Assembly (NCBI GenBank): GCA_029817715.1
Contig: JARUPY010000090.1
Coordinates: 1 to 64,000, forward strand
Direction: 5' to 3'
Source of the DNA: Melastoma dodecandrum
Taxonomy: Eukaryota; Streptophyta; Magnoliopsida; Myrtales; Melastomataceae
Length of the DNA stretch: 64,000 nucleotides
Below the pieces are notes generated by a model. The model ran no database searches. It had not been told where the DNA came from and saw only the letters and a list, made by a program, of their open reading frames with translations. The position numbers and the translations under genes are program-made. Numbering within the stretch: the stretch's first letter is position 1; every line of letters starts with the position of its first letter. Shown one piece after another: positions 1-9,051 of this stretch.

Positions 1-21
1 GGACCCCGCGTTCTAGGCGGG

Positions 22-554
22 TTAGTCGCCAGCCTGGCTGGGAAGAGGCCGACCCTTCAAGGTCCTTGGCCTCGTATATTTCGTTCGCCGTCCGGCTTCC
101 AGCCAGCCGTCCGCCACACCGAGCACCAGCTTGCGGTTGAAGACGCGCTTCAGATCGACCCCATAGACGATCCGCTTGACCGTCGGCAGCACCTGGCCGG
201 CGAGCTTCACCTCGCCGACGCCGAGCGGCGCTGGGCCCCCGCCGCCCCAGTGCAAGGCCGAGCCAGCCGAGATAGATACCGAAGCAGCTGCCACAAAGCG
301 TCGAGGCCGAGACAGCCCGGCATGACCGGGTCGTTCTTGAAATGACAGGCGAAAAACCAGTGATCCGGGGTGATGTCGAAGACCGCGCGGACGAATCCCT
401 TGCCATCTGGCCCGTCGGTTTCCGAAATCTGCTCGATCTTGTCGAACATCAGCATCGGCGGCAGCGGGAGCTGGGCATTGCCGGGTCCGAACAGGTCGCC
501 CCGGGCGCAGGCGAGGAGGTGCTCTTAATCGAAGCTGGAGCGTCGCTCGCTCAT
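22..554 (-). pseudogene. fabA: decayed fabA, 3-hydroxydecanoyl-ACP dehydratase
   Basis: FabA makes and isomerises the trans-2/cis-3-decenoyl-ACP needed for anaerobic-type unsaturated fatty acid synthesis. The family core is readable on the minus strand: a start ATG at 554, then the PMLMFD segment, HWFFACHF and [16 protein letters not shown] (which holds the active-site region), and further on LGVGEVK and a VADGW segment. It is broken. An in-frame TAA lies at 527-525, only nine codons in. Around 240-300 the reading frame changes at least twice: YLGWLG is in one frame and LGVGEVKL in another. The AKDL segment near the 3' end is again out of frame. One stop and about three frameshifts make a functional protein very unlikely. 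It lies next to divergent irr, the usual rhizobial irr-fabA arrangement. Alternative: poor sequence at a contig edge. Confidence 0.85.
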
Positions 555-832
555 CTGTCTTTCGGTCTCTGATCTGTCGGGCGGGCCAACGCGCCGAGGG
601 GCATCCCCGTGTCAGGGCCGGCGGTGCTTAGCACAGGCCCCGGCGGATCGAAAGGCGATAGCCGGCGCAAACCCAAGCGGCTGCGCGCTTTTCGGCGGCT
701 TTCCTGGACCCGCGCTTTGATGTACGCTGCAGCCATCGATATACCCGCTGGCGTCGCCGCGCTTGCCCATGCGCTGCGGCGCCAGTAACACGAGCAGCGA
801 ATCGAGGACCGCGTCGCTGCCACCGGCGGCCG

Positions 833-1339
833 ATGCCAGAGAGCAAGATGACCGAGCTTCAGAAGACGACCCAGAGGTCGCGGATGGCGACGACAGCCCA
901 AGGCCGGCTCGACGCCATGATGGCGGGCTGCCCCGTTCACGCCCTGCGCGCCAAGCTGAAGGATGCCGGCCTGCGCCCGACGCGCCAGCGCATGGCGCTC
1001 GGCCTGCTGCTGTTCGCCAAGGGCGACCGGCATCTGACGGCCGAGAAGCTCTATGAGGAGGCGCAGGAGCTGCGCGTCCCGGTGTCGCTCGCGACCGTCT
1101 ACAACGGCCTCCACGTGTTCACCGAGGCGGGGCTTCTGCGCGAGGTCGCGGTCGACGGCACCAAGGTCTATTACGACACCAACGTCACCGACCATCACCA
1201 CTTCCTGCTCGAAGACTCGAACATGCTGATCGACATTCCCGCCGTGTCGATCGACCGCTCGGTCGTGCCGGAGCTTCCGGAGGGCATGGAGATCGCCGCG
1301 ATCGACGTCGTCGTGCGGCTGCGCCCGGCCAAGGGCTGA
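833..1339 (+). CDS. irr: Irr, iron response regulator (Fur superfamily)
   Basis: Cytoplasmic transcription factor of the Fur superfamily. In rhizobia, Irr senses iron through heme status and controls heme synthesis and iron uptake genes. Of 168 residues, the first ~40 are poorly conserved and carry GCPVH, which matches the Cys-Pro heme-regulatory motif of rhizobial Irr. A winged-helix domain follows (GLRPTRQRMALG, then the LATVYNGLHVF recognition helix) and then the YYDTNVTDHHHF histidine cluster that separates Irr from Fur. I used the ATG at 833; a second in-frame ATG at 848 is equally plausible. The gene is divergent from the fabA remnant, a pairing typical of Rhizobiales, and supports the taxonomic placement. 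Confidence 0.93.
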   Translation: MPESKMTELQKTTQRSRMATTAQGRLDAMMAGCPVHALRAKLKDAGLRPTRQRMALGLLLFAKGDRHLTAEKLYEEAQELRVPVSLATVYNGLHVFTEAGLLREVAVDGTKVYYDTNVTDHHHFLLEDSNMLIDIPAVSIDRSVVPELPEGMEIAAIDVVVRLRPAKG

Positions 1340-1458
1340 CGCCATCGGCCGCTCTCCGGCGGCCGATCATTACACCTACGCCTCCGCATTGACGCGACGC
1401 CCGCGCGCGGCCATGTAGGCGCGCCTTCGCCCAGCCCTCAGAGCCCGCTTCCCCGAAT

Positions 1459-2697
1459 ATGTCTCGCCTCGTCATGAAGTTCGGCGGCACGTCCGTCGCC
1501 GATCTCGACCGTATCCGCAACGTCGCCCGCCACGTGAAGCGCGAGGTCGACGCCGGCCACGAGGTGGCGGTGGTGGTCTCGGCGATGTCCGGCAAGACCA
1601 ACGAGCTCGTCGCCTGGGTCAAGGACGCCTCGCCGCTCTACGACCCGAGCGAGTACGACGCCGTCGTCGCGTCGGGCGAGCAGGTCACGGCCGGCCTGCT
1701 GGCGATCGCGCTGCAGAAGATGGGCATCCCGGCGCGCTCCTGGCAGGGCTGGCAGATCCCGATCTCGACCTCCGCGGCGCACGGCGTCGCCCGCATCGAC
1801 GGGATCGATGGCGCCGGCCTCATCGAAGGCTTTTCCCGCGGCCAGGTCGCCGTCGTCGCCGGCTTCCAGGGCGTGCATGCGCCGACGAACCGCATCGCGA
1901 CGCTGGGGCGCGGCGGCTCGGACACCTCGGCGGTCGCGGTGGCGGCGGCGATCAAGGCCGACCGCTGCGACATCTACACCGACGTCGACGGCGTCTACAC
2001 CACCGACCCGCGCGTCGTGCCGAAGGCGCGCCGCATGGACCGCATCGCCTTCGAGGAGATGCTCGAGATGGCCTCGCTGGGGGCCAAGGTCCTGCAGGTC
2101 CGCTCGGTCGAGCTTGCCATGGTTCACAAGGTGCCGACCTTCGTGCGCTCGAGCTTCGACGACTCCGACAATCCCAGCCCCGGCACGCTCATTTGCGAGG
2201 AGGACGACATCGTGGAGCAGCAGGTTGTGACCGGCATCGCCTTCTCGCGCGACGAGGCGCAGATCACGCTGCGCAAGCTCGCCGACGCGCCTGGCGTCGC
2301 GGCCGGCGTGTTCATCCCGCTCGCCGCGGCCAACATCAACGTCGACATGATCATCCAGGTCACATCGGACGACAACAAGCACACCGACATGACCTTCACG
2401 ACGACGTCGGCCGACTTCGAGCGCGCCTGCGCGCTGCTCGAGAGCCGGAAGGAGCAGATCGGCTACGAGACGCTCGAGGGCTCGACGGACGTCGTCAATG
2501 GTTCGGCGATCGGCGTCGGCATGCGCTCGCACGCCGGCATTGCCGCCAAGGGCTTCAAGGCGCTCTCCGAGAAGGGCATCAACATCCGCGCGATCACGAC
2601 GTCGGAGATCAAGTTCTCCGTGCTGATCGACGCCGCCTACACCGAGCTTGCCGTGCGCACGCTGCACTCGCTCTACGGGCTCGACAAGGCGGCTTAG
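1459..2697 (+). CDS. lysC: aspartate kinase (monofunctional)
   Basis: Phosphorylates L-aspartate with ATP, the first step to lysine, threonine, methionine and diaminopimelate. 412 residues, the usual size for the monofunctional enzyme. The N-terminal kinase domain starts MSRLVMKFGGTSV (KFGGTSV is the phosphate-binding motif) and contains GRGGSDTSAVA and the aspartate/ATP region TDVDGVYTTDPR. Residues ~265-405 form two ACT-type regulatory domains, with the SAIGVGMRSHAGIA and INIRAITTSEIKFS segments. This part binds lysine or threonine as feedback inhibitors in the family. The ATG at 1459 directly precedes the conserved start. It stands alone here, about 120 bp after irr. Confidence 0.95.
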   Translation: MSRLVMKFGGTSVADLDRIRNVARHVKREVDAGHEVAVVVSAMSGKTNELVAWVKDASPLYDPSEYDAVVASGEQVTAGLLAIALQKMGIPARSWQGWQIPISTSAAHGVARIDGIDGAGLIEGFSRGQVAVVAGFQGVHAPTNRIATLGRGGSDTSAVAVAAAIKADRCDIYTDVDGVYTTDPRVVPKARRMDRIAFEEMLEMASLGAKVLQVRSVELAMVHKVPTFVRSSFDDSDNPSPGTLICEEDDIVEQQVVTGIAFSRDEAQITLRKLADAPGVAAGVFIPLAAANINVDMIIQVTSDDNKHTDMTFTTTSADFERACALLESRKEQIGYETLEGSTDVVNGSAIGVGMRSHAGIAAKGFKALSEKGINIRAITTSEIKFSVLIDAAYTELAVRTLHSLYGLDKAA

Positions 2698-2701
2698 CCG
2701 C

Positions 2702-2792
2702 CGCGCATTGCGGGGCGAAGCAACCGAGGAGGCGACCCGAAGGTCGAGGCGGACGCTCCTGGCTTGCTTCGCTTCGCTCGCAATGACGTCCC
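2702..2792. repeat. REP-like inverted intergenic repeat
   Basis: Between the convergent stops of lysC and manC lies a ~90 bp element with related ends. The left arm contains GCATTGCGGGGCGAAGCAAC and the right arm TTGCTTCGCTTCGCTCGCAA, so the outer ~20 bases are imperfect inverted repeats around a GC-rich middle. Palindromes built on GCGAGCGAAGCGAAGCAA are common intergenic repeats in alphaproteobacteria. It may also act as a two-way terminator. No second copy was seen in this window. Confidence 0.6.
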
Positions 2793-2796
2793 AGCG

Positions 2797-4209
2797 TCAA
2801 TGCCTGTTATAGACGTCCTCGATGCGGATGATGTCGTCTTCGCCGAGGTAGGAGCCGGTCTGCACCTCGATCAGCTCGAGATTGATCTTGCCTGTGTTGG
2901 CCATGCGGTGGATCACGCCCATCGGCAGGAAGATCGACTCGTTCTCGTGAACCAGCACGAGCTCGTTGCCGCGCGTCACCTCGGCGATGCCCTTCACCAC
3001 CACCCAGTGCTCGGCGCGGTGGTAGTGCTTCTGCAGCGAGAGCGCGGCGCCGGGCTTCACGACGATCCGCTTCACCTGGTAGCGGGCGCCGTTGTCGATC
3101 GATTGATAATAGCCCCACGGGCGGTACGAGCGCTTGTGCTCGGAGGCCTCGCGGCGACCCATGCCGCGCAGCTTCTCGACGAGCTGCTTGACCTTGTCGC
3201 CGTGCTCCTTGCCGACGACCAGCACGGCGTCGTGCGTCGTGACGACGATGACGTTGTCGACACCGACCACGGTGGTCAGGTGCTCGTCGGAGCGGATGTG
3301 GACGTTCTTGGCGTCGAGCAGGGCGCCGTGGCCGCGGATCGAGTTGCCGTCCGCGTCGCGGTCGGAGAGCTGCCAGACGGCGGCCCAGTTGCCGACGTCG
3401 GACCAGCCGATGTCGGCCGGGACGACGGCGGCCTTGGTCGTGCGCTCCATGACCGCGTAGTCGATCGACTTCTTGGTCGCGTGCTGGAAGCTCTCGGCGT
3501 CGAGCAGCGTGAAGTCGAGATCGGTGTGCGAGCGCGCCACCGCGTCGGCGGCGGCGGTGATCATCTCCGGCTCGAAGACGCGCAGCTCCGCTTCCATCAC
3601 GTCGGCGCGGAAGAAGAAGTTGCCTGAGTTCCAGAGGTAGCCCTCGGCGATGTAGCGCTCGGCCGTCGCGCGGTCCGGCTTCTCGATGAAGCGCTCGAGC
3701 TTGAACACGTCGGCGCCGTCCTTGAGCGCGGCGCCGGGCTGGATGTAGCCGTAGCCCGTCGCCGGGTGATCCGGCTTGACGCCGAGCGTCACGATATGGC
3801 CGCCGCGCGCCGCCTCGGCCGCCTCGCGGCAGAGCCGCACGAAGCCGGGCTTGTCCTGCACGACATGGTCGGCCGCGAGCACCGCGACGACCGTGTCCGG
3901 CGCCATGCGCATCGCCAGCTCGGTGGCGACCGCGACCGCCGGGCCCGAATCGCGCCCCTGCGGCTCGAGAACGATATGCGCCGTGCGGCCGATCTTCTGC
4001 AGCTGTTCGCCGACCAGGAAGCGGTAGGCATGGTTGGAGACGACGACCGGCATATTGAAGAGATCGTCGTCGGCCAGCACCTCGATCGCCATCTGGAAGG
4101 TCGAGCGCTCGCCGACGAGCGGGATGAACTGCTTCGGCAGGCTCTCGCGCGACTCGGGCCAAACGCGGGTCCCGGAGCCGCCGCACATGATGACGGGAAG
4201 TATCTTCAT
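2797..4209 (-). CDS. manC: mannose-1-phosphate guanylyltransferase / mannose-6-phosphate isomerase
   Basis: Bifunctional ManC/AlgA-type enzyme that makes GDP-mannose for surface polysaccharides. 470 residues, the normal fused length. The N-terminal nucleotidyltransferase opens with MKILPVIMCGGSGTRVWPES, the GGSGTRxWP pyrophosphorylase motif, with FIEKPD and WNSGNFFFRAD typical of GMP enzymes. Residues ~345-465 are the type II phosphomannose isomerase cupin, with SLQKHYHRAEHWVVV holding the metal-binding histidines. It is convergent with lysC. GDP-mannose fits with the rfb, ugd and GT4 genes 25-33 kb away. Confidence 0.94.
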   Translation of the reverse strand: MKILPVIMCGGSGTRVWPESRESLPKQFIPLVGERSTFQMAIEVLADDDLFNMPVVVSNHAYRFLVGEQLQKIGRTAHIVLEPQGRDSGPAVAVATELAMRMAPDTVVAVLAADHVVQDKPGFVRLCREAAEAARGGHIVTLGVKPDHPATGYGYIQPGAALKDGADVFKLERFIEKPDRATAERYIAEGYLWNSGNFFFRADVMEAELRVFEPEMITAAADAVARSHTDLDFTLLDAESFQHATKKSIDYAVMERTTKAAVVPADIGWSDVGNWAAVWQLSDRDADGNSIRGHGALLDAKNVHIRSDEHLTTVVGVDNVIVVTTHDAVLVVGKEHGDKVKQLVEKLRGMGRREASEHKRSYRPWGYYQSIDNGARYQVKRIVVKPGAALSLQKHYHRAEHWVVVKGIAEVTRGNELVLVHENESIFLPMGVIHRMANTGKINLELIEVQTGSYLGEDDIIRIEDVYNRH

Positions 4210-4499
4210 TCGCCTACCCCTCGCTGGCAGAGCCTGGACATTGCTCGTTCGGCATCACTCGCTCGTCGACTACGCGCGGAAGCTGTGAGAATCCGTGAAT
4301 CCGTTCCGCCGCCGCGCGTTGACGCGGCGTCTGTCCGCAATCTTGGTTACGCGTGCGTTGCAGGAAAAAGCGGCTTTCGGAAGGTCGGCGCAGGCGGCTG
4401 CCCGAAGGGACCGCCAAACAAGCGCAGCGAACCCGCTCGGAAGCTAAAGGCTTATTCACCAGTGAGCCTTAGTATGCGAAAATCAGCGACGGATCGGCA

Positions 4500-5714
4500 A
4501 TGGCGAACGGCGAACCTCGGATCCAGGGCCAAGCCCGCGAAGCCGACGTCCGGCGCGCGGTCCAGCTCGGCCAGGTCACGCCGTACTTCCAGCCGATCGA
4601 ATCCCTCAGCACGGGAAAGTGCCGCGGCTTCGAGGCCTTGGCGCGCGTGAAGCGCGGCGACGGCACGCTCATGCCGCCTGACGTCTTCCTGCCGCTGCTC
4701 GGTCCCGACGACAGGCTCGCCCTGTTCGGCGTCATGCTCGGCGAAAGCATTGCGCTCTCACGCTCGCTCGGCCTCGCGAAAGACGGCCTCTACGTGTCGA
4801 TCAATGTCGAGATCTCGCTCGTCGCGAGCGCGGACTTCGTCGACGTCCTCCGCTACTTCCTCGAGCGCTACGACTTCAAGGGCGAAGCGCTCGTGCTCGA
4901 GATCCTCGAGAACGAGGACATCAAGGACCTCGCCCGGCTCAAGGCCTGCCTGTCGCAGGTGAAGGCGCTCGGGCTCTCCATCGCGCTCGACGACATCGGC
5001 AGCGGCTACGCCTCGATGACGCGGATGCGCGAGCTGCCGATCGACATCTTCAAGCTCGATCGCGGCTTCGTCCGCGACCTCGAGAGCCGGCCCCGCAACC
5101 TCAGCTTCATCATGTGCATGGTGACGCTGGTGCGCGGGCTGGGAAAGACCCTGCTCGTCGAAGGCATCGAGACGCCCGAAGTCTACGACGCGATGCGCAT
5201 CCTCGGCGTCGAGGTCGCGCAGGGCTTCGGCATCGCGACCCCGATGCCAGGCGTCGACGTCGCGCCGTGGCTGGCCTCGCGTCGGGCGCGGCCACAGGAC
5301 CCGACTCCGACCTGCCTGCTCGGCGCCTATGCGAGTCATCTGACCGTGATCGAGACCTGTCGCCACCTGCAGGCGCAACCGTTGCCTGTCGTCTGGCGCC
5401 GCGATGCGATGACGGATTCGGTCGGCTGCGCGGTGGGGCGTCTCTTCACGTCCCGAGGCTGGCACGAGACGGACTTCGGCGCGGCGCATCGTCACTTCCA
5501 CAGCGTGCTCGATCGCTACGATGTCGATCCCTCGGTGTGGGAGGAGGGCTCGACGCGCTTCCGAGATGCGATGGAAGCAGTGCTGATCGCCTCGCCCCGC
5601 AGCGTCGGCTGCCGGGCGACGCCGCGGCTCAAGGTCAAGACGACCTGCACCTGCAACGACACGGCAGCCCCGGAGCCGGCGGTGAGGCGGCCGCGCCGGG
5701 CGCGGGGGCGCTGA
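4500..5714 (+). CDS. EAL-domain cyclic-di-GMP phosphodiesterase
   Basis: Predicted to hydrolyse cyclic di-GMP. 404 residues. The EAL domain covers roughly residues 15-260 with its catalytic signatures: GFEALARV (the EAL motif), SINVE, LEILENEDI, LDDIGSGYASM (DDxGSGY in place of the usual DDFGTG), IFKLDRGFV and LLVEGIETPE, followed by AQGFGIATPMP. All metal-binding acidic positions I can identify are present, so it looks active. Residues ~265-400 form an extra domain that I do not recognise. It has conserved His and Trp positions and no GGDEF or membrane segment, so it is a candidate sensory part. The stop is 4 nt from the stop of convergent yebC. Confidence 0.88.
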   Translation: MANGEPRIQGQAREADVRRAVQLGQVTPYFQPIESLSTGKCRGFEALARVKRGDGTLMPPDVFLPLLGPDDRLALFGVMLGESIALSRSLGLAKDGLYVSINVEISLVASADFVDVLRYFLERYDFKGEALVLEILENEDIKDLARLKACLSQVKALGLSIALDDIGSGYASMTRMRELPIDIFKLDRGFVRDLESRPRNLSFIMCMVTLVRGLGKTLLVEGIETPEVYDAMRILGVEVAQGFGIATPMPGVDVAPWLASRRARPQDPTPTCLLGAYASHLTVIETCRHLQAQPLPVVWRRDAMTDSVGCAVGRLFTSRGWHETDFGAAHRHFHSVLDRYDVDPSVWEEGSTRFRDAMEAVLIASPRSVGCRATPRLKVKTTCTCNDTAAPEPAVRRPRRARGR

Positions 5715-5718
5715 TCGC

Positions 5719-6465
5719 TCAGCCGGAGAGCTTCGCCATCAGCGTCTCAGAGATCTCGAAGTTCGCGTAGACGTTCTGGACGTCGTCGTTCTCCTCGAGC
5801 GCATCGACGAGCTTGAGGATCTTCTCGCCCGCCTCGTCGTCGACGGCGATCGAGGTCTGCGGGCGCCACACGAGCGCCGCCTTGCGCGGCTCGCCGAAGC
5901 GGCTCTCCAGCGCGCTCGCCACTTCGCGCAGCCCTTCGAGCGAGGTCGTGATCTCGTGGCCGTCCTCGGAGGAGATCGCGTCGTCGGCGCCGGCGTCGAT
6001 CGCCGCCTCCATGATCTCGTCCTCGGTGCCGACCTTGGCCTCGAACTCGATGCGTCCGACGTGGTCGAACATGAAGGAGACAGCGCCCGTCTCGGCGAGC
6101 GCGCCGCCGGCCTTGGTGAAGTACGAGCGCACCTCGCCGGCCGTGCGGTTGCGGTTGTCGGTCAGCGCCTCGACGATCACGGCCACACCGCCCGGCGCAT
6201 AGCCCTCGTAGCGGACCTCGTCGTAGTTCTCGCCGTCGGCGGCCGACGCCTTCTTGATCGCCCGCTCGATATTGTCCTTCGGCATGTTTTCCGCGCGCGC
6301 CGCGATGACGGCAGAGCGCAGGCGGGCGTTCATCGCCGGATCGGGCAGGCCAAGCTTTGCGGCGACGGTGATCTCGCGGGCGAGCTTCGAGAAGAGCTTG
6401 GAGCGGATCGCGTCCTGCTTGCCCTTCTTGTGCATGATGTTCTTGAACTGGCTGTGGCCCGCCAT
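5719..6465 (-). CDS. yebC: YebC/PmpR-family protein
   Basis: YebC family member: cytoplasmic DNA-binding regulator in some bacteria, linked more recently to translation of proline-rich stretches. 248 residues, full length. It starts with the invariant [19 protein letters not shown] and contains [16 protein letters not shown] and [23 protein letters not shown], all diagnostic. The ruvC genes that often follow yebC are not here. Confidence 0.95.
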   Translation of the reverse strand: MAGHSQFKNIMHKKGKQDAIRSKLFSKLAREITVAAKLGLPDPAMNARLRSAVIAARAENMPKDNIERAIKKASAADGENYDEVRYEGYAPGGVAVIVEALTDNRNRTAGEVRSYFTKAGGALAETGAVSFMFDHVGRIEFEAKVGTEDEIMEAAIDAGADDAISSEDGHEITTSLEGLREVASALESRFGEPRKAALVWRPQTSIAVDDEAGEKILKLVDALEENDDVQNVYANFEISETLMAKLSG

Positions 6466-6549
6466 CGCGGTATCGTCCTCGTTGTTCGGTGGTCCTAGAT
6501 ATTCGGGGCTCGCCGCGAAGGAAAGCGGGCAGAGATCAAGGCAGGCGCG

Positions 6550-6804
6550 TCAGTAGTTGTAGCGGCCTTGAGCGATCAGAAGTCGATCCTCGCTCACGCG
6601 GTAGACCAGCCTGTGCTCGTGCGTGAGGCGGCGCGACCACCATCCCGAGAGCGGCCCCCTGAGCGGCTCCGGCTTGCCGATGCCAGCGGAGGGAATGCGC
6701 TGGCACTCGCGGATGATGGTGTTGAGCCGCGCCAGCAGCTTCGGATCGGTCTGCTGCCAATAGAGGTAATCGTCCCAGGCCCGCTCGTCGAAGACGAGCT
6801 TCAA
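6550..6804 (-). CDS. yoeB: YoeB-family toxin of a type II toxin-antitoxin pair
   Basis: YoeB toxins are ribosome-dependent mRNA interferases of the RelE fold. The 84-residue length is usual. The family pattern is visible: an N-terminal DERAWDDYLYW segment, a central GKPEPLRG loop, the WSRRLTHEHRLVYRV strand with the family's Arg/His residues, and a terminal Tyr-rich end. No break is seen. Its ATG overlaps the antitoxin stop by 4 nt, so the pair is translationally coupled, antitoxin first. Confidence 0.92.
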   Translation of the reverse strand: MKLVFDERAWDDYLYWQQTDPKLLARLNTIIRECQRIPSAGIGKPEPLRGPLSGWWSRRLTHEHRLVYRVSEDRLLIAQGRYNY

Positions 6805-7055
6805 TTCCGCAACTCGCGCTCGTCGCCATCGCCGCGATCGAGCGCCTGGGTCGCCTCGGTCAGGCGCTCCGCATTGCGGGGGCTGCGCAGGAGGTAGCGC
6901 GTTTCCTCGAACGAGGCGTAGTCCTCGAGCGACATCAAGACCGCTGCCGCCTTGCCGCGGTCGCGCGTGATGAGCACCGGCTCCTGGTCGGCGCTCACGC
7001 GATCCATGTTCTCGGCGAGATTTCGTCGGAACTCGCTGTAGGACGTTGTTCGCAT
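6801..7055 (-). CDS. yefM: YefM/Phd-family antitoxin
   Basis: Antitoxin partner of the downstream YoeB. 84 residues. The N-terminal Phd/YefM DNA-binding fold starts MRTTSYSEFRRNLAENMDRV, followed by PVLITRDRGKAAAVLMSLEDY, the family signature. The C-terminal ~25 residues are charged and probably wrap the toxin. Such pairs repress their own promoter. The upstream 7056-7190 interval is AT-rich with CGTACGCGTTCGCGTAC near 7065-7080, a palindromic stretch that could be the operator (inference). Confidence 0.9.
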   Translation of the reverse strand: MRTTSYSEFRRNLAENMDRVSADQEPVLITRDRGKAAAVLMSLEDYASFEETRYLLRSPRNAERLTEATQALDRGDGDERELRN

Positions 7056-7300
7056 CTCGATTGCGTACGCGTTCGCGTACTTTCGGTCAAGCTTGCGCGT
7101 TTAATCTGGGCGATCACGCCGTGCATCGCCGGCCGTTGAGGTTCGACCATCGTCTCAAAGCCCAAAGTATCATCGCGCTAAAATCAAAATAAATGTAAAT
7201 CAGCATCCGTCAGCAACAATATATCCCGAAATACTTCCTCAAATTGCGCCCTTGTCAGTGCGATTGGGAAGTCTTTCTCCGCTCAATGTTGGAGGATGCT

Positions 7301-8383
7301 ATGCGACTGGCGCCAAATTTTTCCTTCGAGCCGCTTCCGCCGATCCCCGAGCCGCCGGCCCCGCCGGCGGACGCCCCGATCCCGCATGTCGAGGCGTTCG
7401 CTCTGCCCGGCATCCCGATCAAGCCGCTTCCGCCGATCGTCTTCAAGGACCCGCTCGGGCCGCTGCGCGACCTGCTCGGCACCTGGAGCGGAAAGGGCTT
7501 CAACGTGATCTGGCGACCGCATCGGGCCAAGGACGGCGAACCGCCGAAGCAGGACCGCTTCCTCGAGATCAACGTCACCGAGGAGACGCTGGCCTTCGAG
7601 GAAATTCCCGGCAGCATCCCCAACCGTGGACTGCTGCAGAACGACATCGACATGTTCGGCGTCACCTACCTGCAGCAGATCGCCGACCACAACGTGAAGG
7701 TGAACGGCTAGCCGGCTGGCCTGTACATCGAGCCCGGTATCTGGGCGCGCGTGCCGGCGACCACCGACCCGAAGGAGCCCGGCACCGTCGTGCGGATGGC
7801 CTCGATCCCGCACGGCACGACGATCCTGGCCCAGGGTGTCCCGTTGGTCGTGAGCGGCGGCCCCAAGATCGACGACACCAACATCCTGCCGTTCCCGATC
7901 AACGGCGGCACGGGGCTGCATTTCCCGGAGCAGAACCTGTCGCAGCCGAGCGCCTTCCGCTCGCCGGCGGCCAACATCACCGGCGTGACGCAGGCGATGG
8001 TCGACAATCCCAACAGCGTCCTCAAAACGGCGATCCAGGGCCTGACGATCACCGAGACGACGGTCTTCGTCATCTCGACCGACCATACACCCGTTGCCGG
8101 CGGCGGCACGAGCAACACCGCCTTCCTCCAGGGCGCTGCCGACGGACCCAACGCTAGGGCAAGCAAGGTCACGGCGATCTTCTGGATCGAGAGGGTGAAA
8201 GGCGCCGGCGGCCACCCCGATCACCTTGTCCTGCAGTACACGCAGACCGTGCTGCTCGATTTCAACGGGCTGAGCTGGCCGCACGTCACGGTGGGGACGC
8301 TGCGCAAGAAGCTACCGTTCAACCCGCTCGTCGCGGTCGACCCGAAGGAGCTGGAAAACCTCGAAGCCAAGCCGTCGATCTGA
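7301..8383 (+). pseudogene. predicted heme-binding beta-barrel protein, interrupted by one TAG
   Basis: One reading frame carries the whole gene but has an in-frame TAG at 7709-7711. The frame continues at once with PAGLYIEPGIWARVPATTDP and stays open to 8383, about 360 residues in all. A proline-rich leader (FEPLPPIPEPPAPPAD) precedes LRDLLGTWSGKGFN, which resembles the opening strand of nitrobindin-like or lipocalin-like heme-binding barrels. I used the ATG at 7301 because GGAGG lies six bases upstream. No signal peptide is evident. A single nonsense mutation, a base error or readthrough are all possible. Function is inferred from the GTW motif only. Confidence 0.6.
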
Positions 8384-8394
8384 CGAGCGATGCT

Positions 8395-9051
8395 TCAGGC
8401 TCCGATCTTCGCCTTGGCCCGCACGTAGGCGGGCCGGGCGCGGATGGCGTCGAGGAAGCCGACGAGCTTCGGCCACCGCTGGTCGAGGCCGCCGCGCTGC
8501 TGCGCCATCTCCATCGGGAAGCTCATCTGGATGTCGGCACCGCTGAAGGCGTCGCCGGCGAACCACGGCCGCGCGGACAGCTCGCCGTTCAGGAAGTCGA
8601 GCTGGCTCTTGATGTTGGGCGCGATGAAGCCTTTGTTGACCGGTGCGGCGATCGCCTTCGTCAGCGGGCGCAGCAGCGCCGGCGACATCTCGACGATGCG
8701 GCCGAAGACGAGGCGCAGCAACAGCGGCGGCATCTGCGAGCCTTCGGCGAAGTGCAGGAAGGTCGAGTAGCGCAGGTGGTCCGGCGTGCCTTCCGCGGGC
8801 CGCAGCCCGCTGTCGGCGCCGTAGCGCGTGATCAGCTCGTCGATGATCGCGCCGGACTCGATCAGCACGCGACCGTCGTCCTCGACGATCGGCGCCTTGC
8901 CGAGCGGGTGCACCGCCCTCAGCTCCGGCGGCGCCAGCATCGTCTTCGGGTTCCGCTTGTAGCGCTTGATCTCGTAGGGGAGGCCGAGCTCCTCGAGAAG
9001 CCAGGCGATGCGCTGCGAGCGCGAGTGCTCGAGGTGGTGCAGGACGATCAT
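8395..9051 (-). CDS. glutathione S-transferase family protein
   Basis: 218 residues with a thioredoxin-fold N-terminal domain (MIVLHHLEHSRSQRIAWLLEE) including the PIVEDDGRVLIESGAI strand, where the ES pair binds the gamma-glutamyl part of glutathione. An all-helical C-terminal domain follows, with FAGDAFSGADIQMSFP, the usual N-capping region. The substrate is unknown; the family detoxifies electrophiles or peroxides. It overlaps the upstream DUF2721 gene by 4 nt (ATGA), so the two form an operon. The 3' end is 11 bp from the heme-barrel pseudogene. Confidence 0.9.
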   Translation of the reverse strand: MIVLHHLEHSRSQRIAWLLEELGLPYEIKRYKRNPKTMLAPPELRAVHPLGKAPIVEDDGRVLIESGAIIDELITRYGADSGLRPAEGTPDHLRYSTFLHFAEGSQMPPLLLRLVFGRIVEMSPALLRPLTKAIAAPVNKGFIAPNIKSQLDFLNGELSARPWFAGDAFSGADIQMSFPMEMAQQRGGLDQRWPKLVGFLDAIRARPAYVRAKAKIGA

